Translations under genes and position numbers: made by a program | Shown here: piece after piece, positions 1-6,431 of the stretch | Position numbering within the stretch: the first letter of the stretch is position 1 | Layout: each line of letters begins with the position of its first letter | Notes under the pieces: model-generated | The model's database searches: none | What the model saw: the letters and a program-made list of their open reading frames with translations, nothing else | Told to the model about the DNA's origin: nothing | Origin: Lachnospiraceae bacterium | Lineage (GTDB): Bacteria > Bacillota > Clostridia > Lachnospirales > Lachnospiraceae | Direction of reading: 5' to 3' | NCBI GenBank assembly: GCA_900754855.1 | Contig: CAAEEI010000099.1 | Location: 1-14,197, forward strand | Length of the DNA: 14,197 nt

Positions 1-640
1 ACTGATTATCCGTATTGGACTGGTACAGGAAGTTGGTGATAAATGTACCTTTGGAAGTATCGCCGGCTTTCAGCGAGTAGAGTTCGGCATATTTATCATA
101 AAGCGCCAGCTCATAAATGTAATCGCTGCCAGGTTCCTGACTGCTGTACCAGATGTCATTTTCCGCAATGTCCAGGAGCGGACTTACCGTGGTGGAAGCC
201 ATATCAGCGGTGGAAGAATTTTCTTTTTCAAAATAGTAGCTGATCGTATCGTAAGTCAGGATCAGGTGATTCTGATCCGGCATCTGTGCGTCAAGGGTAT
301 CTTTTTCGTCAAAAGCTTTCCAGCCGTGCGGCAGTATATTCTGTGAGTCTTCGCTGGCAGAAATGGAAATCCGGTTTTTTTGATCGGCAGAAAACGTGCC
401 GGAAAACATGTGGGTTCCCTGTTCAATATCTGACAATGTAAAGGTACCGTCTTTGCCGATCTGCAGACTGAGGTTTTCGCAACGGTAGGCATGATTTTTG
501 CCAAGCGCATTTCCGCAGCCGTTCCAGATGCCGGCGAAAGCAGAGGAATCCATGCCTCTGGCAGGAGTCTTGCTGCCGCATCCGGTGAAAATCAGACCGA
601 TGACCAGGATGGAGCTGATGAGATAGAGTAGTTTTTTCAT
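1..640 (-). CDS. Lipoprotein of unknown function, 3' end outside the window
   Basis: The reading frame is open from the ATG at 640 to the left edge, giving 213 residues with no stop. The N-terminus is a classic lipoprotein signal: MKKLL, a hydrophobic stretch (YLISSILVIGLIF), then the lipobox FTGC with the acylated Cys at residue 21. It should therefore be exported and anchored to the outer face of the membrane. The mature part is polar and rich in Ser, Asp and Thr. It includes the stretch IGKDGTFTLSD followed by GTFSAD, which resembles the repeated beta-strands of small extracytoplasmic beta-barrel or lipocalin-like domains; that fold is only a guess. I do not recognise the family. A Shine-Dalgarno (GAGGAAAGGA on the minus strand) lies about 8 bases before the ATG. 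It is divergent from purO. Existence as a gene is well supported; function is unknown. Confidence 0.88.
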   Translation of the reverse strand, partial: MKKLLYLISSILVIGLIFTGCGSKTPARGMDSSAFAGIWNGCGNALGKNHAYRCENLSLQIGKDGTFTLSDIEQGTHMFSGTFSADQKNRISISASEDSQNILPHGWKAFDEKDTLDAQMPDQNHLILTYDTISYYFEKENSSTADMASTTVSPLLDIAENDIWYSSQEPGSDYIYELALYDKYAELYSLKAGDTSKGTFITNFLYQSNTDNQ

Positions 641-677
641 GATGGGTTCCTTTCCTCTTTTTTGAAAAATTTTATTC

Positions 678-686
678 CTTATAGCA
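678..686 (-). promoter_or_regulatory. Possible extended -10 promoter for the lipoprotein gene
   Basis: The minus strand reads TGCTATAAG, an extended -10 (TGn plus TATAAG), about 38 bases before the lipoprotein ATG. No good -35 is visible 16-18 bases upstream, so the call depends on the extended -10 alone. Confidence 0.35.
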
Positions 687-722
687 TCTTGGCTGACGCC
701 TCGATGGTGCGTTCGTTTTATA

Positions 723-749
723 CCCCTGCAAACATATATGTTGCAGGGG
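723..749. repeat. Inverted repeat between divergent genes
   Basis: CCCCTGCAA (723-731) and TTGCAGGGG (741-749) are perfect inverted copies. The spacer holds the further palindrome CATATATG (733-740), so nearly the whole 27 bases can pair apart from one bulged A. No T-run follows on either strand and both neighbouring genes are transcribed away from it, so a terminator is unlikely. A two-fold protein operator for the lipoprotein gene or purO is the simplest reading. The regulator is unknown. Confidence 0.6.
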
Positions 750-822
750 CGCATGACTCATTATAGCATATTTTACCACAGATGGTCAGAAATATTATAG
801 GAAAGTCGTGAAAAAAGTCCGG

Positions 823-851
823 TTGCGTTTGCCGTTGTCTTATTGTATACT
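823..851 (+). promoter_or_regulatory. Promoter of the purO unit
   Basis: TTGCGT (823-828) and TATACT (846-851) are separated by exactly 17 bases, which fits a housekeeping sigma-A promoter. Transcription would start near 858 and leave a leader of about 43 bases. That is too short for a purine riboswitch aptamer, and none is visible. Confidence 0.65.
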
Positions 852-900
852 TTGTAAATAAGCGTGTTAATTTTTACTTTCGATGACAAGGAGGATTCCA

Positions 901-1617
901 ATGGAAATGATTTCAATTGCAAAAGAACTGAAAGAGAATTCCTATCCGGGAAGAGGAATTATTGTTGGCCGGTCGGCAGATGGAACAAAAGCGGTGACAG
1001 CTTATTTTATTATGGGCAGAAGTTCCAACAGCCGTAACAGGATCTTTGTGGAGGAAGGAGAGGGAATCCGTACCCAGGCTTTCGATCCGTCCAAACTGGA
1101 AGATCCAAGTTTGATCATTTACGCGCCTGTTCGTGTTCTGGGCAATAAAACCATCGTGACCAATGGAGATCAGACAGATACGATTTATGAAGGCCTGGAT
1201 AAACAGATGACCTTTGAGCAGAGCCTTCGTGCGAGGGAGTTTGAGCCGGACGCGCCGAACTATACGCCTCGTATTTCCGCAGTGATGCATGTGGAAAATG
1301 GCGAATATAATTATGCCATGTCGATCTTAAAGAGCAACAATGGAAATCCGGAAAGCTGCAACCGTTTTACTTTTGCTTATAATCACTGTCCGGCAGGAGA
1401 AGGACATTTCATTTCCACCTATATGCATGATGGAAATCCGCTGCCAAGTTTCGAAGGAGAACCGAAACTTCTGGCTATTCCTGATGATATGGAAGCCTTT
1501 GCCTCCATGCTGTGGGAGAATCTCAATGAAGAGAACAAGGTATCTTTATTTGTTCGTTATATTGATATTGCCACAGGAAAATATGAATCGAAGATCATCA
1601 ATAAAAATACAAAATAA
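901..1617 (+). CDS. purO: IMP cyclohydrolase, archaeal PurO type
   Basis: This is a 238-residue protein of the PurO family, which closes the ring of 5-formamidoimidazole-4-carboxamide ribonucleotide (FAICAR) to give IMP, the last step of purine synthesis, in the cytoplasm. Visible family motifs are YPGRGII (15-21), MGRSSNSRNR (38-47), NGDQTD (88-93), YTPRI (121-125) and PAGEGHFISTY (164-174). The length is slightly above that of archaeal PurO (about 200). I chose the ATG at 901 because AAGGAGG (888-894) lies 6 bases before it; an upstream in-frame ATG at 883 lies ahead of that site and is rejected. The protein is unrelated to the MGS-like cyclohydrolase domain of ordinary bacterial PurH. The formyltransferase for the preceding step follows 68 bases downstream with no terminator between, so the two are probably co-transcribed. 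Confidence 0.92.
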   Translation: MEMISIAKELKENSYPGRGIIVGRSADGTKAVTAYFIMGRSSNSRNRIFVEEGEGIRTQAFDPSKLEDPSLIIYAPVRVLGNKTIVTNGDQTDTIYEGLDKQMTFEQSLRAREFEPDAPNYTPRISAVMHVENGEYNYAMSILKSNNGNPESCNRFTFAYNHCPAGEGHFISTYMHDGNPLPSFEGEPKLLAIPDDMEAFASMLWENLNEENKVSLFVRYIDIATGKYESKIINKNTK

Positions 1618-1685
1618 TCAGTGATGCAGGTTGTGCAAAGAATAACAACGTAAAAACAATCATACGAAAGGACGTCAGGATCAAG

Positions 1686-2861
1686 ATGAAAGAACTGGAA
1701 TTAAAATATGGATGTAACCCAAATCAGAAACCTTCCCGCATTTATATGGAAGAAGGAGATCTTCCGATCGAAGTATTGAACGGTAAACCGGGATATATTA
1801 ACTTTTTGGACGCATTTAACGGCTGGCAGTTAGTCAGCGAGTTAAAGAAAGCGACAGGTCTTCCTGCTGCTACCTCTTTCAAACACGTTTCTCCGGCCGG
1901 AGCAGCCGTTGGTCTGCCACTGTCGGATACACTGGCAAAAATCTACTGGGTAGATGACCTGGGCGAGCTTTCTCCGCTGGCCTGCGCTTATGCAAGGGCA
2001 AGGGGAGCGGATCGTATGTCTTCATATGGAGATTTTATTGCCTTATCTGACGTCTGTGATGTTCCTACGGCCAACATGATTAAAAGAGAGGTCTCCGATG
2101 GCGTAATTGCGCCAGGTTATGAACCGGAGGCGCTGGAGATCCTGAAATCGAAAAAAAGAGGAAATTACAATGTCATCCAGATCGATCCGGAATATGTGCC
2201 GGATCCGATTGAGAAAAAACAGGTCTTTGGCATCACTTTTGAACAGGGAAGAAATGAACTGAACATTGATGAGACATTTTTCTCCAATATTGTGACGGAG
2301 AATAAAGGGCTGACCGATCAGGCAAAGATTGATCTGGCCATCTCTATGATTACATTGAAATATACCCAGTCTAATTCCGTATGTTATGTAAAAGACGGAC
2401 AGGCCATCGGTATCGGTGCAGGACAGCAGTCCCGGATTCACTGTACACGCCTTGCCGGACAGAAAGCAGACAACTGGTGGCTTCGTCAGTCTCCACAGGT
2501 GATGGGACTGCAGTTTAAAGATGAAATCCGCCGGGCGGACAGAGATAATGCCATTGATATTTACATGGGTGATGAATATATGGATGTGCTGGCAGACGGC
2601 GTGTGGGAAAACACCTTTAAAGTAAAACCGGCCGTCTTTACCCGGGAGGAAAAACGGGCATGGCTGGATAAGCTGACCGATGTCTCTCTTGGATCCGATG
2701 CTTTCTTCCCATTTGGAGATAATATTGAACGGGCACATAAGAGCGGAGTAAAATATGTGGCTCAGCCGGGAGGATCCATCCGTGACGATCATGTCATTGA
2801 GACCTGTAATAAATATGACATGGTGATGTCCTTCACCGGACTTCGTCTGTTCCATCACTAA
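1686..2861 (+). CDS. purH: Stand-alone AICAR formyltransferase (C-terminal half of PurH only)
   Basis: This 391-residue enzyme should transfer a formyl group from 10-formyl-tetrahydrofolate to AICAR, giving FAICAR, the substrate of the PurO encoded just upstream. The protein starts directly at the formyltransferase domain (KYGCNPNQ, 7-14). The N-terminal cyclohydrolase domain of about 190-200 residues found in bifunctional PurH/ATIC is absent, and nothing upstream of 1686 encodes one. The catalytic Lys-His pair lies in SFKHVSPAGAA (K66, H67). Other family blocks are ARARGADRMSS, EVSDGVIAPGY, KYTQSNSVCY, IGIGAGQQSR, SSDAFFPFGD-like (GSDAFFPFGD) and the terminal LRLFHH. The wording of these blocks is closer to eukaryotic ATIC as I recall it than to Escherichia coli PurH. 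The Shine-Dalgarno is modest (AGGA about 5 bases before the ATG). The symbol purH is used for homology; purV has also been used for stand-alone versions. Confidence 0.93.
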   Translation: MKELELKYGCNPNQKPSRIYMEEGDLPIEVLNGKPGYINFLDAFNGWQLVSELKKATGLPAATSFKHVSPAGAAVGLPLSDTLAKIYWVDDLGELSPLACAYARARGADRMSSYGDFIALSDVCDVPTANMIKREVSDGVIAPGYEPEALEILKSKKRGNYNVIQIDPEYVPDPIEKKQVFGITFEQGRNELNIDETFFSNIVTENKGLTDQAKIDLAISMITLKYTQSNSVCYVKDGQAIGIGAGQQSRIHCTRLAGQKADNWWLRQSPQVMGLQFKDEIRRADRDNAIDIYMGDEYMDVLADGVWENTFKVKPAVFTREEKRAWLDKLTDVSLGSDAFFPFGDNIERAHKSGVKYVAQPGGSIRDDHVIETCNKYDMVMSFTGLRLFHH

Positions 2862-2907
2862 GAAGAACCGTCGGCGACGTTGATACGCTCAGAAAGGAGG
2901 ATGGTCC

Positions 2908-3480
2908 ATGCTGCCGGAAAAGAAGAGGAAGCTGCAATGGTTTGAACAGTTGGTTTCCGTGGAAGAATACAGGGAAAAATGTGTGGATGTGCAGGAGTTT
3001 CTTCCATATTGCAAAGCCTGTAACCTTTACGGGAAGGTGTGGTCCTGTCCTCCTTATGCTTTTTCGCCGGACGATTACTGGAAGAAATACCGGGAGTTTC
3101 TGATCGTGGGGTTGAAGGTCTGCGTACCGGAAGAATTGCTGTCCGGCACGTATACTCCGGAGGAACGGGAAGAGATTCTGTCGCAGATTCTGATGCCGGA
3201 AAAAGAAAGGCTGGATGCGGTTTTGCTGGAAAGAGAAAAAGAGGTGCCGGGAAGCATTTCTCTAAGCGGAGGTTCCTGCCGGAAATGTCTGCCAAAGGAA
3301 TGTACCCGCCGTCATCATCAGCCCTGCCGCCATCCGGATACCCTTCGGTATTCCATTGAATCACTGGGTGGAAATGTGGGACTTACGGTGACGAAGTATC
3401 TTCATCAGGAATTGCAGTGGATGGAAGAAGGAAAACTGCCGGAATATTTTATTTTGGTCGGCGGCCTGCTGCTGCCATAA
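2908..3480 (+). CDS. DUF2284 family cysteine-rich, probably metal-binding protein
   Basis: A 190-residue cytoplasmic protein recognised as DUF2284 by its cysteine layout. The N-terminal block has C35-x2-C38-x8-C47, with C47 in the signature SCPPY. The C-terminal block has C124-x2-C127-x4-C132-x7-C140, the last in PCRHPDTLRYSIESLGGNV. The paired four-cysteine-like clusters suggest an iron-sulfur or zinc site, but the family has no settled function that I know of. There is no signal peptide or membrane segment. A perfect AAAGGAGG (2893-2900) sits 7 bases before the ATG. It lies 46 bases after the AICAR formyltransferase stop and before a strong terminator, so it is probably the last gene of the purO unit. 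Whether it works in purine synthesis is unknown; co-transcription alone does not show it. Confidence 0.85.
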   Translation: MLPEKKRKLQWFEQLVSVEEYREKCVDVQEFLPYCKACNLYGKVWSCPPYAFSPDDYWKKYREFLIVGLKVCVPEELLSGTYTPEEREEILSQILMPEKERLDAVLLEREKEVPGSISLSGGSCRKCLPKECTRRHHQPCRHPDTLRYSIESLGGNVGLTVTKYLHQELQWMEEGKLPEYFILVGGLLLP

Positions 3481-3535
3481 GTCATCATTGACTGCCTCTG
3501 GCTGACGGAGGGATCATCAAAAATGCATAAAGATA

Positions 3536-3577
3536 CCCCCGAAGAGCGGTGCAGATGCTGTTCTTCGGGGGTTTTTT
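3536..3577 (+). terminator. Rho-independent terminator of the purO unit
   Basis: CCCCCGAAGA (3536-3545) pairs perfectly with TCTTCGGGGG (3562-3571), with a 16-base loop, and is followed directly by TTTTTT (3572-3577). The hairpin may also stop aroA transcription arriving from the right, although its minus-strand tail (TATCTTTATG) is weaker. Confidence 0.9.
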
Positions 3578-3596
3578 ATCTATGGGGCTGTCTTTC

Positions 3597-3633
3597 GGCT
3601 GTTCCTGGGCAGGTCTGGCGCACAGCCTTTTTT
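3597..3633 (+). terminator. Possible second, weaker terminator
   Basis: GGCTGT (3597-3602) pairs with ACAGCC (3622-3627), followed by TTTTTT (3628-3633). The loop is long (19 bases) but contains its own short CCTG/CAGG stem. It could back up the strong terminator just upstream. On the minus strand it has no T-run, so it does not obviously end aroA. Confidence 0.4.
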
Positions 3634-3689
3634 ATTTATAATGTTATAATGTAATGATAGTTATAATGTAAGGATATAAGGAAGACAAC

Positions 3690-4988
3690 TTATTGCCACA
3701 GGTCGTCCAGTTGCTCAAAAAAGGCCGGATAAGAGACATCGACACATTCGCTGTCGGTAATGCAGGTTTCTCCGTCGGCATTTAAGCCGGCAATGGCAAA
3801 GGTCATGGCAATCCGGTGATCCATGGCGCAGTCGATGGTCGCGCCGTGGAGAACAGGAGGCGTCTGCCGGCCTTCCTGGCTGTTGATGATAAAGCCGTCG
3901 TCCGTAGGAAGAATATCTGCCCCCATGGCCTGGAGATTTTGACTGACAATGGCAATGCGGTCGGATTCTTTAACCCGGAGTTCATGGGCATCCCGAATGA
4001 TCGTTTCGCCCCGGGCAAAGCAGGCCAGCAAAGCGATGACCGGCAGTTCGTCAATGAGGGTAGGGATGATCTTTCCTTCAATCACCGTGCCGTGAAGTGG
4101 AGAAGACTGTACGTAAAGATCGGCAACCGGTTCTCCGCCTTCTTCCCGCAGGTTTTCACAGCGGATATTGGCGCCCATGGCCTGACAAACGTCAAGGATG
4201 CCGGCCCTGGTTGGATTAATGCCGACATTTTTGATGATGATTTTGGCATCGGGACTGATCAGGGCAGCCACAAGGAAAAAGGCAGCAGAAGAAATGTCGC
4301 CCGGAACCTCGATGTGCTGACTGCGCAGAGTGGCAGGGGGTGCGATCGTACAGGTCAGACCCTCCTGCCGGATGTTGGCGCCAAAAGAACGCAGCATCCG
4401 TTCGGTATGGTCTCTGGATAAAGCCGGTTCAGTTACGCTGGTTTCCCCTTCGGCATATAAACCAGCCAGCAAAACACAGGATTTTACCTGGGCGGAAGCT
4501 ACCGGAGAATCATAGTGGATCCCGTGAAGCGGTGTGCCCTGAATCGTCAGCGGCGCACAGCCATCGTGATTCTGGCTGGCGATTTCCGCGCCCATGCGGG
4601 TGAGGGGGTCGATGACCCTGTTCATGGGACGGGAATTTAAAGAAGCGTCGCCGCTTAATACAGCGGAAAAAGTCTGTCCGGCGAGAATGCCGGAAATCAG
4701 TCTGGTGGTTGTTCCGCTGTTCCCCACATACAAAGGAGCATCGGGCGCCTGTAAACCGTACAGTCCTTTTCCGTGAACGAAGATCTCGTCCTCTTTTTCT
4801 TCAATGGCAACGCCCATTTTGCGAAAGCAGTCGATGGTGGACAGGCAGTCGGCCCCGTTTAAAAATCCGTGGATGGTGGTGACGCCCTCGGCGAGAGCGC
4901 CGAACATCACTGCCCGGTGACTGATGGATTTATCTCCGGGAACGGTGAGGGTTCCCCGGAGTCTGTGGTGTCTGGTTATGGTTTTCAT
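3690..4988 (-). CDS. aroA: 3-phosphoshikimate 1-carboxyvinyltransferase (EPSP synthase)
   Basis: A 432-residue enzyme of the shikimate pathway that joins phosphoenolpyruvate to shikimate-3-phosphate, giving EPSP in the cytoplasm. The length is normal. Diagnostic motifs are PGDKSISHR (17-25), YVGNSGTTTRL (88-97, which in many enzymes reads GNAGTAMRPL), DASLNSRPM (114-122), SAQVKS (165-170), PGDISSAAFF (229-238) and the late LRVKESDRI. The GNSGTT-xRL form is shared with Bacillus-type enzymes, and the Pro after the conserved Arg in the E. coli type is absent, a pattern often linked with lower glyphosate sensitivity; that last point is inference. The start has AAAGGA about 9 bases upstream. It follows tyrA after only 15 bases, so the two form one leftward operon read from the tyrA promoters. 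Confidence 0.96.
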   Translation of the reverse strand: MKTITRHHRLRGTLTVPGDKSISHRAVMFGALAEGVTTIHGFLNGADCLSTIDCFRKMGVAIEEKEDEIFVHGKGLYGLQAPDAPLYVGNSGTTTRLISGILAGQTFSAVLSGDASLNSRPMNRVIDPLTRMGAEIASQNHDGCAPLTIQGTPLHGIHYDSPVASAQVKSCVLLAGLYAEGETSVTEPALSRDHTERMLRSFGANIRQEGLTCTIAPPATLRSQHIEVPGDISSAAFFLVAALISPDAKIIIKNVGINPTRAGILDVCQAMGANIRCENLREEGGEPVADLYVQSSPLHGTVIEGKIIPTLIDELPVIALLACFARGETIIRDAHELRVKESDRIAIVSQNLQAMGADILPTDDGFIINSQEGRQTPPVLHGATIDCAMDHRIAMTFAIAGLNADGETCITDSECVDVSYPAFFEQLDDLWQ

Positions 4989-5003
4989 AGAAGGGTTCCT
5001 TTC

Positions 5004-6107
5004 TTATCGGATGTGTACGGTATAATTCCGTTCTTTTAACACCTGTGCAGCTTTTGCGCAGGATTCTTCATCGTATAGAATGATTTCCAGTACGCCTTCC
5101 TCAAATTCACGGTTGTGAACGATGCCGATATTCTTAATGCTGATGTGATTAAAGGCAAGCTGAGAAGCGGCGGTGGCCAGCGTTCCCGGTTCATCGGGAA
5201 TATCAATATAGAGTTTATGGATCTTATCAAACAGGCCAACGGCATGGTCGGGAACTGAATTACGGTAGTCGCTGGCGGACTGGAAATAATCGTTCACGTA
5301 TTGTCCGTTCCCTTCTTCCAGCTTTGCGATAACCTGTTGGAGATCCTGTACCATATCGGTAAGCAGCGCCTTGATGTTTCCGGCGTTGTTCAGGCAGATC
5401 TGTTCCCACATGACCGGAGAAGAAGAAGCGATGCGGGTTATGTCTTTAAAACCGCCCGCGGCAAGCTGCTTCAGCATTCCGTTGTGATGATCGGCGCGGC
5501 GAACAAGATGAACCAGTTCGGCGGCAATGATATGGGGAACGTGGCTGATGGATGCGGTAATGTAGTCATGTTGCTCAGGCTTTAAGGTGACGGCCAGTGC
5601 GCCGAGACCCTGAATAAAGGAAGAAAATCTGGCGGACAGGTGAAAGAGCGTGTGTTCGCTCGGGGTCAGAAAATAATAAGCATTTTCCAAAAGCCGGTCG
5701 TTGGCATTGGCGTAACCGGTTTTTTCGGAACCGACCATGGGATGGCCGCCGATGAACTGTTCTTCCATGCCCAGCTTTTCCACAGCCTTTTGCACCGGTT
5801 CCTTGACGCTTCCTACATCCGTGATCAGGCACTGGGGAGAGACAATATCCTTTAACTTTTGCAAGTACATGATGTTTACGCTGACCGGCGCACAGAGAAA
5901 CAGGATGTCGCAATGGGAAAACTGCGGATCAATCTCGGTGAAAAAGTGGTGAAGTACGCCTTCCTCCAGAGCAAGTCTGCCGGCTTCCTCATCTGTATCA
6001 AAACCATAGAGGACGCTGTCGGGATGGACGCGGCGAATCGTTTTGGCAATGGAACCGCCAATGAGACCAAGACCGATGAATCCTATGGTGAAATGTTCTG
6101 TATTCAT
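5004..6107 (-). CDS. tyrA: Prephenate dehydrogenase with C-terminal ACT domain
   Basis: This 367-residue cytoplasmic enzyme oxidatively decarboxylates prephenate to 4-hydroxyphenylpyruvate for tyrosine synthesis, using NAD(P). The N-terminal Rossmann fold shows GLGLIGGS (12-19). ITDVGSVK (95-102), GGHPMVGSEKTGY (120-132) and SHVPH (188-192) form the usual catalytic and substrate-binding blocks. Residues about 298-367 are an ACT domain (YIDIPDEPGTLATAA), expected to sense an amino acid, most likely tyrosine as feedback inhibitor. The open frame extends 46 codons further upstream, but I set the start at 6107. GGAGG (6116-6120) is 8 bases from this ATG, the family begins just before the Rossmann motif, and the extension overlaps both promoters. 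There is no chorismate mutase domain. It is the first gene of the tyrA-aroA operon. Confidence 0.95.
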   Translation of the reverse strand: MNTEHFTIGFIGLGLIGGSIAKTIRRVHPDSVLYGFDTDEEAGRLALEEGVLHHFFTEIDPQFSHCDILFLCAPVSVNIMYLQKLKDIVSPQCLITDVGSVKEPVQKAVEKLGMEEQFIGGHPMVGSEKTGYANANDRLLENAYYFLTPSEHTLFHLSARFSSFIQGLGALAVTLKPEQHDYITASISHVPHIIAAELVHLVRRADHHNGMLKQLAAGGFKDITRIASSSPVMWEQICLNNAGNIKALLTDMVQDLQQVIAKLEEGNGQYVNDYFQSASDYRNSVPDHAVGLFDKIHKLYIDIPDEPGTLATAASQLAFNHISIKNIGIVHNREFEEGVLEIILYDEESCAKAAQVLKERNYTVHIR

Positions 6108-6138
6108 AGTTGAAACCTCCATTTTTGCACTGGTATTC

Positions 6139-6167
6139 ATTTTATACGGGAAATGAAGCTGTGTCAA
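6139..6167 (-). promoter_or_regulatory. Proximal promoter P2 of tyrA-aroA
   Basis: On the minus strand, TTGACA (6162-6167) and TAAAAT (6139-6144) are separated by 17 bases. The -35 is a perfect consensus. Its -35 hexamer directly abuts the -10 of P1. Confidence 0.7.
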
Positions 6168-6196
6168 ATTATACATGGAAAACAAAGACACGTCAA
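6168..6196 (-). promoter_or_regulatory. Distal promoter P1 of tyrA-aroA
   Basis: On the minus strand, TTGACG (6191-6196) and TATAAT (6168-6173) have a 17-base spacer: a perfect -10 and a five-of-six -35. The transcript would begin near 6161, giving a leader of about 54 bases, too short for a T-box. Confidence 0.8.
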
Positions 6197-6210
6197 CACT
6201 TTTTAGTGTT
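6195..6210. promoter_or_regulatory. Inverted repeat over the tyrA P1 -35, possible operator
   Basis: AACACT (6195-6200), TTTT, AGTGTT (6205-6210) is a perfect 6-4-6 inverted repeat overlapping the last two bases of the P1 -35 hexamer. A repressor bound here would block P1 and possibly leave P2 active. The regulator is not identified. Confidence 0.4.
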
Positions 6211-6297
6211 AAAGTAATCAGGCGGAGCAAAACAGAAATAATCACAAAAGAAACGCAAAGAATTTGAGAAAATTAGTGAAAATATATTAGATTTCTC

Positions 6298-6326
6298 TTG
6301 TAATATTGGCTATTTTTTAGTAAAAT
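6298..6326 (+). promoter_or_regulatory. Promoter of the EF-G-like / HD-hydrolase operon
   Basis: TTGTAA (6298-6303), 17 bases, TAAAAT (6321-6326). The start would be near 6333, leaving about 99 bases of leader. A 7-base inverted repeat, CTATTTT (6310-6316) and AAAATAG (6322-6328), overlaps the -10 and could be an operator. Confidence 0.55.
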
Positions 6327-6431
6327 AGACCTGTGGTTATCGGGAATAGACAGATGATGTTCGTTGTTTCGACAAAAATATCCGTAATTATTCCAGATAC
6401 ATTATTAATTACAACATGGGAGGAACTGATT

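Noticed and set aside
858..900. Purine riboswitch before purO
   Set aside because: The leader is about 43 bases, too short for the aptamer, and the conserved loop sequences are absent.
1686..1700. Truncated pseudogene of bifunctional purH
   Set aside because: The start has its own ATG and ribosome binding site, the domain is intact to the terminal LRLFHH, and the missing activity is supplied by the adjacent PurO.
2043..2858. 271-codon open frame antisense to the AICAR formyltransferase
   Set aside because: The plus-strand frame has unmistakable family motifs along its whole length; the antisense frame has no Shine-Dalgarno and a composition typical of a shadow frame.
3816..4421. 201-codon open frame antisense to aroA
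   Set aside because: Lies wholly inside aroA, resembles no family, and lacks an initiation signal.
6108..6245. 46-codon N-terminal extension of tyrA
   Set aside because: It covers two strong promoters and an inverted repeat; the ATG at 6107 has a proper GGAGG and fits the family start.
6333..6431. 33-codon N-terminal extension of the EF-G-like protein
   Set aside because: It begins at about the predicted transcription start, has no Shine-Dalgarno, and EF-G family proteins begin just before the P-loop.
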